Assembly (NCBI GenBank): GCA_018712435.1
Contig: DVGZ01000029.1
Coordinates: 1 to 64,000, forward strand
DNA length: 64,000 bases
DNA from: Candidatus Caccousia avicola
GTDB lineage: Bacteria > Bacillota > Clostridia > Oscillospirales > Acutalibacteraceae
Direction of reading: 5' to 3'
The position numbers and the translations under genes are program-made. Of this stretch, positions 1-10,272 are shown in pieces. Under the pieces are notes generated by a model. The model ran no database searches and was not told where the DNA came from. It saw only the letters and a program-made list of their open reading frames with translations. Within the stretch, counting starts at the first letter, position 1. The number at the start of each line of letters is the position of its first letter.

Positions 1-1206
1 TTGGTATGTATCATTGTTGCATTTCAGATTTTCAGTACCCTGTTTACGAGAAAAAAGATTGTCCGTCCCCTCAAAATCATCCAGACGGAAATGCTGGATT
101 TCTCGAAAGGAAATCTTTCTTCCTCAACGGAAATGGTGGAGGATACCTCCGAGCTTGGCATGCTCACCTATGCTGTCAATCAAATGCGTGAGCAGCTGAA
201 AAAGTATATTGAGGATATCCACGATAAACTGCTCCAAATCGCACAGGGAAATTTCAATATTCAAATGGATCTGGAATACATTGGTGATTTCTCTGAAATT
301 GCATTCTCTATGAAAAAAATAAGCACCTCTCTCAGTGAAGCATTCCGTGAAATTGACACTGCCGCCAACCAGGTCGCCGCGGGCTCGGATCAGGTGGCAG
401 CCGGCGCGCAGGCTTTGAGCCAGGGTTCCACGGAACAGGCCAGTTCCGTTCAGGAGCTTGCCGCCACCGTACAGGACATCAATGAAAAGATCCGCCAAAA
501 CGCCAAGGATACGGACTCTGCGAGTGAGCTGACAACCTCTACCGGCATTCAAATCAAGGAAAGCCAGCAGAAAATGCAGAATCTTGTCTCCGCCATGCAG
601 GAGATCAAGGAAACGTCTCAGCAAATTCAGGGTATCATCAAAGCCATCGACGATATCGCGTTCCAGACCAATATTCTCGCATTGAACGCAGCGGTGGAAG
701 CCGCCCGCGCGGGCGTTGCCGGAAAGGGCTTTGCCGTTGTGGCCGATGAAGTGAGAAACCTGGCCGGAAAATCCGCGGAAGCGTCCAGAAACACGCAGGA
801 AATGATCCAGAATTCCATCAAGGCCGTGGAAAACGGCAGTATGCTGGCCGAGAATACCGCGGCAGGACTGGAAGAATTTGCGGAACAGGCTGAGAAGGTT
901 GTGGAATCCATCCAGCGCATCGCGGAAGCTTCCAGAGAACAGTCGGAGGCAGCCGCTCAAATCGCACAGGGACTGGATCAGGTATCCAGTGTGGTTCAGA
1001 CGAACTCCGCCACCGCCGAAGAGAGCGCCGCGGCAAGCGAGGAGCTGTCCGGACAGGCAAGCATGCTCAAATCGCTGGTCGGCAAATTTAAGCTGGTAAG
1101 CGTAAACACAGTCTATCAGGAGAAATCTTCCCCTGATTATGATTATGACTATGGATACGAAGCTCCCACAGCAGTTTCTTCCAACTCTTACTCCGATAAA
1201 TATTAA
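1..1206 (+). CDS. Methyl-accepting chemotaxis protein, 3' part (5' end outside window)
   Basis: C-terminal 401 residues of a chemoreceptor that passes ligand signals to CheA/CheW. The visible protein opens inside a hydrophobic stretch (about residues 1-15), which I read as the last transmembrane helix. A HAMP linker follows at about 17-70, then a long coiled-coil signalling domain. The conserved hairpin tip lies near residues 218-262 ([15 protein letters not shown], then [13 protein letters not shown]). The tail is rich in Tyr, Asp and Ser (about 370-401) and has no CheR-binding NWETF-type pentapeptide. The TTG at position 1 should not be taken as the start; the sensor domain and first membrane helix lie to the left. 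A hairpin terminator follows directly, so this ends its transcript. Confidence 0.93.
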   Translation: MVCIIVAFQIFSTLFTRKKIVRPLKIIQTEMLDFSKGNLSSSTEMVEDTSELGMLTYAVNQMREQLKKYIEDIHDKLLQIAQGNFNIQMDLEYIGDFSEIAFSMKKISTSLSEAFREIDTAANQVAAGSDQVAAGAQALSQGSTEQASSVQELAATVQDINEKIRQNAKDTDSASELTTSTGIQIKESQQKMQNLVSAMQEIKETSQQIQGIIKAIDDIAFQTNILALNAAVEAARAGVAGKGFAVVADEVRNLAGKSAEASRNTQEMIQNSIKAVENGSMLAENTAAGLEEFAEQAEKVVESIQRIAEASREQSEAAAQIAQGLDQVSSVVQTNSATAEESAAASEELSGQASMLKSLVGKFKLVSVNTVYQEKSSPDYDYDYGYEAPTAVSSNSYSDKY

Positions 1207-1221
1207 GGAAAATATATAAGA

Positions 1222-1257
1222 GAACGGCGTCGCCCGAAAAAGGCGGCGCCGTTTTCT
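1222..1257 (+). terminator. Rho-independent terminator after the chemoreceptor
   Basis: Arms AACGGCGTCGCC and GGCGGCGCCGTT pair around a short A-rich loop and are followed by TTTT. It lies about 15 nt after the receptor stop codon. The partner gene on the other strand converges here and may share it. Confidence 0.8.
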
Positions 1258-1303
1258 GTATGGACAAAATATCTGCGCGCAAATTTCATTCTGTTCAAAT
1301 GCT

Positions 1304-2056
1304 TTAGGGCTTTTGCGCAAGAAAAGCAAGAAAAGTCGGTACACGGTAAGCTTCCAGGACGCCGTATCCGTTGGTATCCTCATACAGATCCAGAAGGCGG
1401 AAGCCCGTACGCAGCAACGGGCGAAGCTGTTCCTCCGTGGTGTGGGAAAACTGGATGCCGTCGCCGTTCTCCACACTTGTGCGGTACAATTCCTCATCCC
1501 GCAGAGGGTTGAACGGCAGAGGGCGGGTCAGCGCGGCACTGTCCTCCTCAAACAAATAGTTGATCCCATTGTCCACTCCGGCTAACAGAACGCCGCCGGG
1601 CTTGAGCACGCGGAAGCACTCGCGCCAGACAGGCTCGACCTCCTCCACATAGCAGTTGGAAACCGGGTGAAAGATGCAGTCAAAGCTCTCCCCTTCAAAA
1701 GGAAAAGGCTTTGTCATATCCGCCTGCACCATTTCGATCGCATAGCCTTCCCGTTGCGCCACCGCTTTCTCACTCTCCAGCTGGAGGGTCGAATAGTCCA
1801 GCACGGTACAGGACGCTCCCAAAAGGGAAAAAACAGGCATCTGCTGGCCGCCCCCGGAAGCAAGGCCCAACAGGCGGCACCCGGCAAACGGTGGGAACCA
1901 ATCGTGCGGGACAGGCTTTGTCGGCGTGAGAAGCACATCCCATTCCCCCTGCCGCACACGGCTGCACACTTCATGGGAGACGGGTTTTCCCCACTCCCAG
2001 CCGTCACGCACCCATTGATCAACGGTTTGCGCATTTATTTTTGTATAATCCTTCAT
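1304..2056 (-). CDS. Class I SAM-dependent methyltransferase
   Basis: A 250-residue Rossmann-fold methyltransferase of unknown substrate. The SAM-binding glycine motif LLGLASGGGQQ is at about residues 62-72. The acidic residue after strand 2 is in VLDYS, the DM pair in QADMTKPFPF, and the post-motif RVLKPGGVLLAG follows. The start was chosen at 2056 (MKDYTK) because an AAGGAG ribosome binding site sits at the right distance; the longer reading from 2092 has none. Its family resembles small-molecule or ubiE-like methyltransferases, but nothing here fixes the acceptor. It converges on the chemoreceptor gene and lies just downstream of the GHL10 gene on the same strand, 19 nt away, so the two may be co-transcribed. 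Confidence 0.85.
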   Translation of the reverse strand: MKDYTKINAQTVDQWVRDGWEWGKPVSHEVCSRVRQGEWDVLLTPTKPVPHDWFPPFAGCRLLGLASGGGQQMPVFSLLGASCTVLDYSTLQLESEKAVAQREGYAIEMVQADMTKPFPFEGESFDCIFHPVSNCYVEEVEPVWRECFRVLKPGGVLLAGVDNGINYLFEEDSAALTRPLPFNPLRDEELYRTSVENGDGIQFSHTTEEQLRPLLRTGFRLLDLYEDTNGYGVLEAYRVPTFLAFLAQKP

Positions 2057-2075
2057 TTTTTCTCCTTTTTGTATA

Positions 2076-3470
2076 TCAAGAATCTCCTTCACGGGACACA
2101 GATTCCTGATTCAATACCTTCATCACATTTTCTACCTCGGCCTTTGTCTGCTCCGTCTGCAGATAATCCCACGAGTAGAACATAAATCCGTCGCACTCCA
2201 CCGTGCGGCCCAGGCTCACCTGACGCGCGAGAATATCGTCCGCCGTTTTCCAGGTGCCGTCGTCCGCGTCGGAACCGGCTTTATAAACCGCAAGGCCGAA
2301 ATACAGCTCGATATCCGGGTCCCGCACGAGATTTTTCCAGGTCTGCGCCGCCGTGCCGAAGGGCAGCGTGGGATTCTCAAAATTGACATAGAGCTGCGGA
2401 CAGATATAATCCAGAAAGCCCTTCGCTTTGCACCAGGAGGCAACGTCCGCGCCCATGTTCCAATCGTTCTGGAGATTTCCCTGCGGGGCAATGCCGAACT
2501 GAGCGTCCGGATTGATGGCTTTGACGCGGCGGTACACCTCGGAAATCAGCGCGTTGATGTTGGCGATCCGCCACTCCTGGAGAGAAAGCGGCGTTCCGCT
2601 CTGGGATGCTTCGTCCGCATACGCCTGATAAGCGGCCTGGTCGAAGGAAGCATCCTGCGTGGGATAAAAATAATCGTCAAACTGGATGCCGTCCACATCA
2701 TAGCGGGAAGCAATCTCCTCCGCACAGGCGGCAATATGGGCGCGCACCTCGGGATAGGCCGGGTTGTAATACTTGCCCGCTCCGCTCTGCACCACCCATC
2801 CGGCTTTTTCCGGGTCATCCTTCCAGAGATTCCAGGGGTTGTTGTCCGCCAGAACAGACGGCGTGTCATTCATCTGAATACGCAGGGGATTCATCCAGGC
2901 GTGCAGCTCAATCCCCTGCTCATGCGCCATCTCCACCATAATCGCCAGCGGATCGTAGCCGGGATCCTTTCCCTGCGTCCCGGTGAGGATATGGCTCCAT
3001 GGCACCAGATCGGAACGGTACAGCGCATCCCCAAAGGGCCTTACATGGACAATCAGGGCGTTCATCCCATATTGCTTTGCCCCGGAGACAATCGCGGAAA
3101 ACATTTCGCGGAATGCTTTTTCGCTCTGATCCTGCTCCTTGCTTCGGTCCAGCGTCATAAAGGGCACCCAAACACCGCGCATTTCCTCCTGCGTTTCCAC
3201 CGGCACAGAGACCTCGACCGCGGAGGAATCTCCCTGCGACGCAAGGGAAGCTTCGGAGGAAACGGCTTGCTCCATCGCCGAGGAGAGCGTTTCCTGTGCA
3301 GAGTTAGAACCGGACGCCGCAGAAACCGACGATTCCTCCACGGCGGAGCTTTGTGGTACAACACTCGTTTCTTCTCCCCCGCCGCCCAGCAGGACCGTTG
3401 CCACCACCGCACAGAGAAGAAGGGCGGCTCCCGCCAGAATACTGTGACGCTTCAGAAAACGCAACCCCAT
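2076..3470 (-). CDS. Membrane-anchored GHL10 (DUF187) glycoside hydrolase-like protein
   Basis: A 464-residue exported protein. An N-terminal hydrophobic helix (about residues 10-30) acts as uncleaved anchor or signal peptide. It is followed by a roughly 60-residue low-complexity Ser/Glu/Ala linker, then a GHL10 domain beginning at MRGVWVPFM. Family hallmarks are visible: HVRPFGDALYRS, HAWMNPLRI, DGIQFDDYFYP and GFMFYSWDYL. Relatives include Bacillus YngK; they are TIM-barrel proteins thought to act on cell-wall or extracellular glycans, but the activity is not firmly established. ATG 3470 was preferred over the two upstream GTG codons because AAAGG lies about 10 nt before it. A 160-bp inverted-end repeat lies immediately upstream and may displace or carry its promoter. 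Confidence 0.85.
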   Translation of the reverse strand: MGLRFLKRHSILAGAALLLCAVVATVLLGGGGEETSVVPQSSAVEESSVSAASGSNSAQETLSSAMEQAVSSEASLASQGDSSAVEVSVPVETQEEMRGVWVPFMTLDRSKEQDQSEKAFREMFSAIVSGAKQYGMNALIVHVRPFGDALYRSDLVPWSHILTGTQGKDPGYDPLAIMVEMAHEQGIELHAWMNPLRIQMNDTPSVLADNNPWNLWKDDPEKAGWVVQSGAGKYYNPAYPEVRAHIAACAEEIASRYDVDGIQFDDYFYPTQDASFDQAAYQAYADEASQSGTPLSLQEWRIANINALISEVYRRVKAINPDAQFGIAPQGNLQNDWNMGADVASWCKAKGFLDYICPQLYVNFENPTLPFGTAAQTWKNLVRDPDIELYFGLAVYKAGSDADDGTWKTADDILARQVSLGRTVECDGFMFYSWDYLQTEQTKAEVENVMKVLNQESVSREGDS

Positions 3471-3505
3471 TCGCACCACGCCTTTCTTTTGACATCTTGT
3501 CCCCA

Positions 3506-3665
3506 GGGCTTGTTTGGAAAATCATAAACATCGTCTTTTCTCCCCATAGCGGCTGCTTTCTGCGTCAAAATGCTCGGAATCTGACAAGGATTCCCGCGCT
3601 TTTTTCCTGGAAATCACCTCGCTCTGGGAAAAAATCCGGCATTTTCTCTATTTTCAAACAAGCCC
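3506..3665. repeat. MITE-like 160-bp repeat, copy A
   Basis: The element starts GGGCTTGTTTGGAAAAT and ends with the near-exact inverse ATTTTCAAACAAGCCC. A near-identical copy in the opposite orientation is at 10113-10272. Both are 160 bp, AT-rich against a GC-rich genome, and have no ORF. An internal short inverted repeat (GGAATC...GGATTCC) lies near the middle. Features fit a non-autonomous miniature inverted-repeat element; no transposase is present in the window. No clear target duplication is seen at this copy. Confidence 0.75.
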
Positions 3666-3719
3666 GAATCCGGTACAATCTTTTTACCGTACTATTTTTA
3701 TGCTGTGGAGGAACAAGGT

Positions 3720-4016
3720 ATGACAATCCGCACCATCCTGCCCGCCGTGCTGATCTGGCTGTGCCTAATCAGCGCGATCTCCGTTTTCGTGACGGTTTTG
3801 GACAAAAAACATGCGCAGAAGCACCAGCGCCGCGTTCCGGAACGGACGCTGCTTTGGCTGTCTGCTCTCGGCGGAAGCGCCGCAATGTATCTCACGATGC
3901 GGCGAATCCATCATAAAACGAAGCATCCTAAATTCATGGTCGGGATTCCGGTTATTTTTTTCGCGGAAGCGGCAGGGATTGCCGCGCTCTTTTTCTTCGG
4001 GATCCTGGTCTGGTAA
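3720..4016 (+). CDS. DUF1294 family small membrane protein
   Basis: A 98-residue integral membrane protein. One N-terminal membrane helix (about 5-24) is followed by a basic stretch, the family signature RRVPERTLLWLSALGGSAAM, the conserved HKTKHPKF motif and a C-terminal helix. This pattern matches DUF1294, whose function is unknown. The ATG at 3720 has GGAGG eight bases upstream, better than the in-frame GTG at 3705. The stop is directly adjacent to the end of the convergent AEC transporter gene, with no room for a separate terminator. Confidence 0.8.
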   Translation: MTIRTILPAVLIWLCLISAISVFVTVLDKKHAQKHQRRVPERTLLWLSALGGSAAMYLTMRRIHHKTKHPKFMVGIPVIFFAEAAGIAALFFFGILVW

Positions 4017-4940
4017 TCAGACGCCGATCCCCATCGTCAGGATCAGGGCCGTGATACAGGCCACACTGATCACAAACGAGAAGGACGCGGTAAAGCCGGA
4101 AAGCGAACCGTCGCCGCAGATCTGCTCCGTAAAATACGGGGACATGGAGGGAATCGGCGAAAAGCTCAGCAAAACGAGAATCTGCCGGATCTCCAACGGG
4201 ATCGGAAGCACATAATAAAAGAAGAGAGCGAACACCGCGGCCGCCGCATAGCGGATTCCCAGCGTCAGGGCCGCTTTCTTCACGCTGTCCGCTTCAAAGG
4301 AGAATTCCAGCATCATGCCTATCATGATCATGGAAAGGAACGGATTCGCCGCCCCCACGCGTTCCGCAAACGCGAGCACCGGTTCCGGCAGGGAAATATG
4401 AAGGCTTCCCAGCACAAGCAGCACCAGATAGGTGTCAATGGTGACGGAAGAAAACAAGCGGCGCAGAAAGGTTTTCAAGCGCCCGCCCTCCGTTTTTCCC
4501 ATGAGCGTGGAGGTGATGGCATAGTTGCCGCCTGTGCACATCAGCGCGTTGCCCATATCAAACATACAAGCCGTCACCACACCGGATGACCCGAGAAAGC
4601 TCTGCACAAACGGCAGCGTAAAGGCTCCAATGTTATAACCGGACACGTTCTGCGTATAAAAGGCGCGCACCGCTTCCCCTCGTTTCCGTGTCGCGAGAAA
4701 AGCCCCTGCCCACAGGATTACATCCGCCGCGAGTCCGAGTACCACAACCAGATACAGCGTGAGATCCTGCTGAAAACCCTCACTGAACGCCGTCACCGCC
4801 GCGCACGGCAGCGTCAGGCGAAAAACCAGCTTGGAAACCGTCTCGCAGTCACTGCGCCCAAACAGGTGAGCGCGCTTGAACACATAACCCAACACAATCA
4901 TGGCAAGCAAAACGCCCGCCTTTGTCAAAACCTCCGCCAA
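4017..4940 (-). CDS. AEC family permease (auxin efflux carrier-like)
   Basis: A 307-residue polytopic membrane protein with about ten predicted helices in two five-helix halves, typical of the AEC family (bacterial malate or other organic-acid permeases, YfdV/MleP-like). Recognisable features are the N-terminal GYVFKRAHLF and KLVFRLTLPC segments and a central loop after GKTEGGRLKTF. Substrate cannot be told from sequence. The start is TTG at 4940 with GGGAG about a dozen bases upstream; no ATG or GTG suits the family N-terminus. It is the last gene before the leuS terminator on the same strand, so it probably has its own promoter. Confidence 0.85.
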   Translation of the reverse strand: MAEVLTKAGVLLAMIVLGYVFKRAHLFGRSDCETVSKLVFRLTLPCAAVTAFSEGFQQDLTLYLVVVLGLAADVILWAGAFLATRKRGEAVRAFYTQNVSGYNIGAFTLPFVQSFLGSSGVVTACMFDMGNALMCTGGNYAITSTLMGKTEGGRLKTFLRRLFSSVTIDTYLVLLVLGSLHISLPEPVLAFAERVGAANPFLSMIMIGMMLEFSFEADSVKKAALTLGIRYAAAAVFALFFYYVLPIPLEIRQILVLLSFSPIPSMSPYFTEQICGDGSLSGFTASFSFVISVACITALILTMGIGV

Positions 4941-5000
4941 AAGATTCTATCTCCCTTCCATACAGCGCTCCGTGCCATTCACGGCAGCCTGTCTCCCCTT

Positions 5001-5050
5001 AGAAAAAACCGTGCGCCTTCCGCTCGCAAAACAACGGAAGGGCACGGTTT
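5001..5050 (-). terminator. Rho-independent terminator after leuS
   Basis: Minus-strand RNA forms a stem AACCGTGCccTTCCG with CGGAAGgcGCACGGTT, then a run of six U. It lies about 20 nt after the leuS stop codon. Confidence 0.85.
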
Positions 5051-5068
5051 GCTTTTTGTTCTCTCTTT

Positions 5069-7483
<2,415 letters not shown>

Positions 7484-7512
7484 GCTGCTGTCGCTCCTAC
7501 TGTGTTAATTTA

Positions 7513-7553
7513 CAAAAAAGATTCCGCCTGTCGAAAAGGCCGGCGAAATCTTG
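7513..7553 (-). terminator. Rho-independent terminator between rsfS and leuS
   Basis: Minus-strand stem AAGATTtCGCC with GGCGGAATCTT followed by TTTTTT. It separates the rsfS operon from leuS; partial read-through into leuS cannot be excluded because only about 30 nt remain before the leuS start. Confidence 0.8.
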
Positions 7554-7564
7554 AATTTTTCGCT

Positions 7565-7924
7565 TTACTCTGCGTCAAGGTATTCCTCTATGGCAACGGG
7601 CACACCGTCCTGCCACAGACGATCCAAATCATAGAAGGCGCGCGCCTCCGGCGTAAAGACGTGGATGATCACCGACTCGTAATCGAGCAGGATCCACGAG
7701 TTGGAACGGTATCCCTCCACGCGTCCGGCGGGAACGCCCTTTTCCTTGAGCTGAAATTCCAGCTCGTCCGCCAGGGATTTGACATGCGTGGCGCTTGTAC
7801 CGGTGGCCAGCACGAAATAATCTCCCAGCGTGGAAATTTGCGAAATATCAATCAGACGGACATTGTCCGCTTTCTTTTTATCCAAAATCTGTACGGCGGC
7901 AATCGCCAGTTCTTTCGGCTGCAT
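7565..7924 (-). CDS. rsfS: Ribosomal silencing factor RsfS
   Basis: A 119-residue RsfS/Iojap protein. The family binds ribosomal protein L14 and blocks joining of the 30S subunit during nutrient limitation or late assembly. The signature LGDYFVLATGTSATHVKSLAD and the downstream GYRSNSWILLDYESVIIHVF are conserved. The ATG at 7924 was chosen because GGGGAGAGG lies directly upstream; the longer reading from 7942 lacks a site. It is the last gene of a minus-strand cluster with yqeK, nadD, yhbY and rdgB, a common Firmicute order, and ends at its own terminator. Confidence 0.96.
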   Translation of the reverse strand: MQPKELAIAAVQILDKKKADNVRLIDISQISTLGDYFVLATGTSATHVKSLADELEFQLKEKGVPAGRVEGYRSNSWILLDYESVIIHVFTPEARAFYDLDRLWQDGVPVAIEEYLDAE

Positions 7925-7944
7925 AACCTCTCTCCCCTGCATCG

Positions 7945-8535
7945 TTATTCTCTGCCGGTTTTTCCGGCGGCCTCCCGCTCCAGCAGCAGGCTGTTGTATA
8001 GGGTCAGGGTATCCGGATGGATCAGCTCACTATGAGACGCCAGCTCCGCGAGCGTGAAGGAGGTTCCCTCCCGCATCGCGTCCTCAAGGTTTTTCTCCGC
8101 GAGGCGGCGCAGCTTTTCCACTCCTTTATAATCCCTGTCTTCCGAGACAAAATCCGCCGTGAAAATAATCTTTTCCAGAAGCGTCATCCCGGCCTTTCCC
8201 GTCGTATGCCAGCGCACCGCACCGAGAATATCCGGGTCAGTCACGCCGCATTCGCGTTCCAGATAGGCGGCGCCGAGCATCGCATGCCAGACCTTCCGGC
8301 TGCGGCGCTCGACATCCGTTAGTATTATACCAAACGACTCCATCATTTTCAATTGCTTCTCCGTGGGAAGCTCCTTCGTGATATCGTGCAGAAGACCGGC
8401 CAGCTCCGCCTTCTCCGGATCCGCGCCGAAACGCTTTGCCAGACGCACGGCCTCCTTCGCCACACAGAGAGAATGATGATACCGCTTATCCGCAAGCATC
8501 GGGCGGATCCAATTCTTTGCCTCCTGTGCCGTCAC
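7945..8535 (-). CDS. yqeK: HD-domain bis(5'-nucleosyl)-tetraphosphatase YqeK
   Basis: A 196-residue HD-superfamily hydrolase of the YqeK type, which in Firmicutes cleaves Ap4A symmetrically to two ADP. Metal-binding residues are visible: H20 or H21 in KRYHHSLCV, H50-D51 in GLLHDITKE, H84 in VWHAMLGA, a further His in VRWHTTGK and Asp in FTADFVSEDRD. The start is GTG at 8535 with AAAGGGGGG six bases upstream. It sits between nadD and rsfS, the usual arrangement, 20 nt before rsfS and 30 nt after nadD, so co-transcription is expected. Confidence 0.93.
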   Translation of the reverse strand: MTAQEAKNWIRPMLADKRYHHSLCVAKEAVRLAKRFGADPEKAELAGLLHDITKELPTEKQLKMMESFGIILTDVERRSRKVWHAMLGAAYLERECGVTDPDILGAVRWHTTGKAGMTLLEKIIFTADFVSEDRDYKGVEKLRRLAEKNLEDAMREGTSFTLAELASHSELIHPDTLTLYNSLLLEREAAGKTGRE

Positions 8536-8565
8536 GGAAAGCCCCCCTTTCGGATGTTTGAAATT

Positions 8566-9168
8566 TCAGGCGCGCCGGTACAAACCGTGCTCCTTGATAT
8601 ACCGCTCTACCGGCGGCGGAACAAGCCCTGCCAGGCTCTCCCCCTTCGCGGCTTTTTCGCGTACCATGGTGGAGGAAATCGGAAGGAAAGAAATCGGGCA
8701 GATATGTGCCCTCGCTCCGAGCCTTTCCAGATATTCCTGATGCAGATACAGCTCGTCCCCCGGATCCGCGCTGCGCGGCGCGGCGCAGATATCCGCCATC
8801 TGCCAGATCTTTTCCGGCTCGCGCCAGGTCTGCATGGTGAGGAACATATCCTCCCCCATCAGCAGAAACAGCCTGGTATCCGGATACTGCTCCGTCAGAA
8901 TGCGCAGAGTATCCACCGTGTAGCTCTTTCCACCGCGCCGGATTTCCGTATCGTTGACGCGGCAGAACGGATGATCCCGCACGGCCATGCGGCAAAGCTC
9001 AAAGCGATCCGCCGCCGGAGCCAGATCCATCGCATCCTTGTGCGGCGGCGTGGCGGTCGGAACAAACAGGACCTGAGACAGCCCGAGCATCCGGGCAAAC
9101 TCCTGTGCGATGTGCAGATGGCCGAAATGGATCGGATTAAAGGTACCGCCGAAAACACCCAGCCTCAT
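8566..9168 (-). CDS. nadD: Nicotinate-nucleotide adenylyltransferase
   Basis: A cytosolic enzyme of NAD biosynthesis that joins nicotinate mononucleotide and ATP to give deamido-NAD. The nucleotidyltransferase motif GVFGGTFNPIHFGHL near the N-terminus carries the HxGH ATP-binding signature. The C-terminal ISSTMVREK provides the second ATP-contact motif. The start is uncertain: ATG 9168 fits the family N-terminus best, but in-frame GTG codons at 9177 and 9186 are possible. The latter overlaps the yhbY stop as GTGA, which would favour translational coupling. Length is about 200 residues either way. Confidence 0.94.
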   Translation of the reverse strand: MRLGVFGGTFNPIHFGHLHIAQEFARMLGLSQVLFVPTATPPHKDAMDLAPAADRFELCRMAVRDHPFCRVNDTEIRRGGKSYTVDTLRILTEQYPDTRLFLLMGEDMFLTMQTWREPEKIWQMADICAAPRSADPGDELYLHQEYLERLGARAHICPISFLPISSTMVREKAAKGESLAGLVPPPVERYIKEHGLYRRA

Positions 9169-9182
9169 CTTTGTCACAGCTC

Positions 9183-9494
9183 TCACACTCCCCGCGGCGC
9201 CCTCGGCAGCTGATATTTGGATTCCTTCGCCTTCTGGCGGAACAGGACAAATTTCGACCCTATCACCTGGACAACCTCGGAAGAAGTCGCCTGCGCCAGC
9301 TCCTCCGCGGCCTCGCGCGGCGAAACAGGGCTGGTTTCGGTCAGCACCTTGCCCTTGATCAGCTCACGGGCTTCCAGAGCGTCGTCGGCCTGTTTGGTCA
9401 GCTCCGGGCTCATGCCGGATTTTCCCACCATCAGGATGGTGTCGAGATCCACGGCCAGGGAACGCAGATACGCACGTTGTTTGCTGGTAAGCAT
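9183..9494 (-). CDS. yhbY: Ribosome assembly RNA-binding protein YhbY (CRM domain)
   Basis: A 103-residue single CRM-domain protein associated with pre-50S ribosomal particles. It starts LTSKQRAYLRSLA as usual, has the GKSGMSPELTKQ loop carrying the GxxG RNA-binding motif (GKSG), and the conserved SSEVVQVIGSKFVLFR strand near the end. It is 17 nt downstream of rdgB and overlaps the candidate GTG start of nadD, so it sits inside a compact operon. Its role is assigned by family. Confidence 0.93.
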   Translation of the reverse strand: MLTSKQRAYLRSLAVDLDTILMVGKSGMSPELTKQADDALEARELIKGKVLTETSPVSPREAAEELAQATSSEVVQVIGSKFVLFRQKAKESKYQLPRAPRGV

Positions 9495-9511
9495 GGGATC
9501 ACCTCTTTCTG

Positions 9512-10096
9512 TCAGTCCTTTGGATTTCTTTCCCGCAGACGCTCCGCCAGCAGGCGCAGCGCCTTTCCGCGATGGCTGACGGCATCCTTTTCCGACGGCG
9601 TCAGCTCCGCGTATGTCTTTTTTCCCACAAGAAAAACGGGATCATAGCCGAAGCCGTCCGTCCCGCGCGGCGCATGGGCCACGCGGCCCTCGCACACGCC
9701 TGTCACCGTGATGGTTTCCCCGTCCGGGAAGGCACAGCAGACGGCGCTGACAAAGCGCGCTGTCCGTTTATCGTCCGGTACATCGCGCAGTTCGTCCAGC
9801 AGCTTGCGGTTCCGGTCCTCATCCGTCGCGTCCGGCCCGGCATAACGGGCGGAATAGACGCCCGGCGCGCCGTCCAGAGCATCGACGGCAATTCCGGAAT
9901 CGTCCGCCACACTGGGAAGCCCGGTCGCCTGACAAGCCGACCGCGCTTTCAGCTCCGCGTTCTCCTCAAAGGTTTTTCCTGTTTCCTCCACCTCCGGCAG
10001 ATCGGCGGTGGCTACCTCGATCCCAAGCGGCGCAAGGATGCGCTGCAATTCCGTCACCTTGTGGCGGTTATGGGTCGCCATGATAAATTTTTCCAA
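9512..10096 (-). CDS. rdgB: RdgB/HAM1 non-canonical purine NTP pyrophosphatase
   Basis: A 194-residue house-cleaning enzyme that hydrolyses dITP, XTP and ITP to monophosphates, preventing their insertion into DNA and RNA. Family features are the N-terminal THNRHKVTEL, the VADDSGIAVDAL metal site and the C-terminal AVSHRGKALRLL specificity loop. The start is TTG at 10096, with AAGGAGAG seven to eight bases upstream; the internal ATG at residue 6 has no site. It is the first gene of the rdgB-yhbY-nadD-yqeK-rsfS run. A MITE-like repeat ends 17 bp upstream, so its promoter must lie in or be donated by that element. Confidence 0.95.
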   Translation of the reverse strand: MEKFIMATHNRHKVTELQRILAPLGIEVATADLPEVEETGKTFEENAELKARSACQATGLPSVADDSGIAVDALDGAPGVYSARYAGPDATDEDRNRKLLDELRDVPDDKRTARFVSAVCCAFPDGETITVTGVCEGRVAHAPRGTDGFGYDPVFLVGKKTYAELTPSEKDAVSHRGKALRLLAERLRERNPKD

Positions 10097-10112
10097 AAAG
10101 CTCTCTCCTTTA

Positions 10113-10272
10113 GGGGTTGTTTGAAAATAGAGAAAATGCCGGATTTTTTCCCAGAGCGAGGGGCTTTCCAGGAAAAAAGCACAGGAATCCTTTTCGGATT
10201 CCGAGCATTTTTGACGCAGAAAGCAGCCGCTGTTGGGGAAAAAGACGGTGATTATGATTTTTCAAACACCCC
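10113..10272. repeat. MITE-like 160-bp repeat, copy B
   Basis: This is the inverse of copy A at 3506-3665, of the same length and very similar by eye (most positions identical, a few substitutions and one-base shifts). Its ends are GGGGTTGTTTGAAAAT and ATTTTTCAAACACCCC, again inverted repeats. TTA flanks it on both sides (10110-10112 and 10273-10275), a possible 2-3 bp target duplication. The right-hand TTA is the ftsY stop codon, so the element abuts that gene exactly. Confidence 0.75.

Noticed and set aside
124-1497. 457-codon open frame on the minus strand
   Set aside because: Antisense to the chemoreceptor signalling domain and running through its terminator.
7484-7565. T-box leader for leuS
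   Set aside because: The gap is only about 80 nt, mostly the rsfS terminator, with no T-box consensus.
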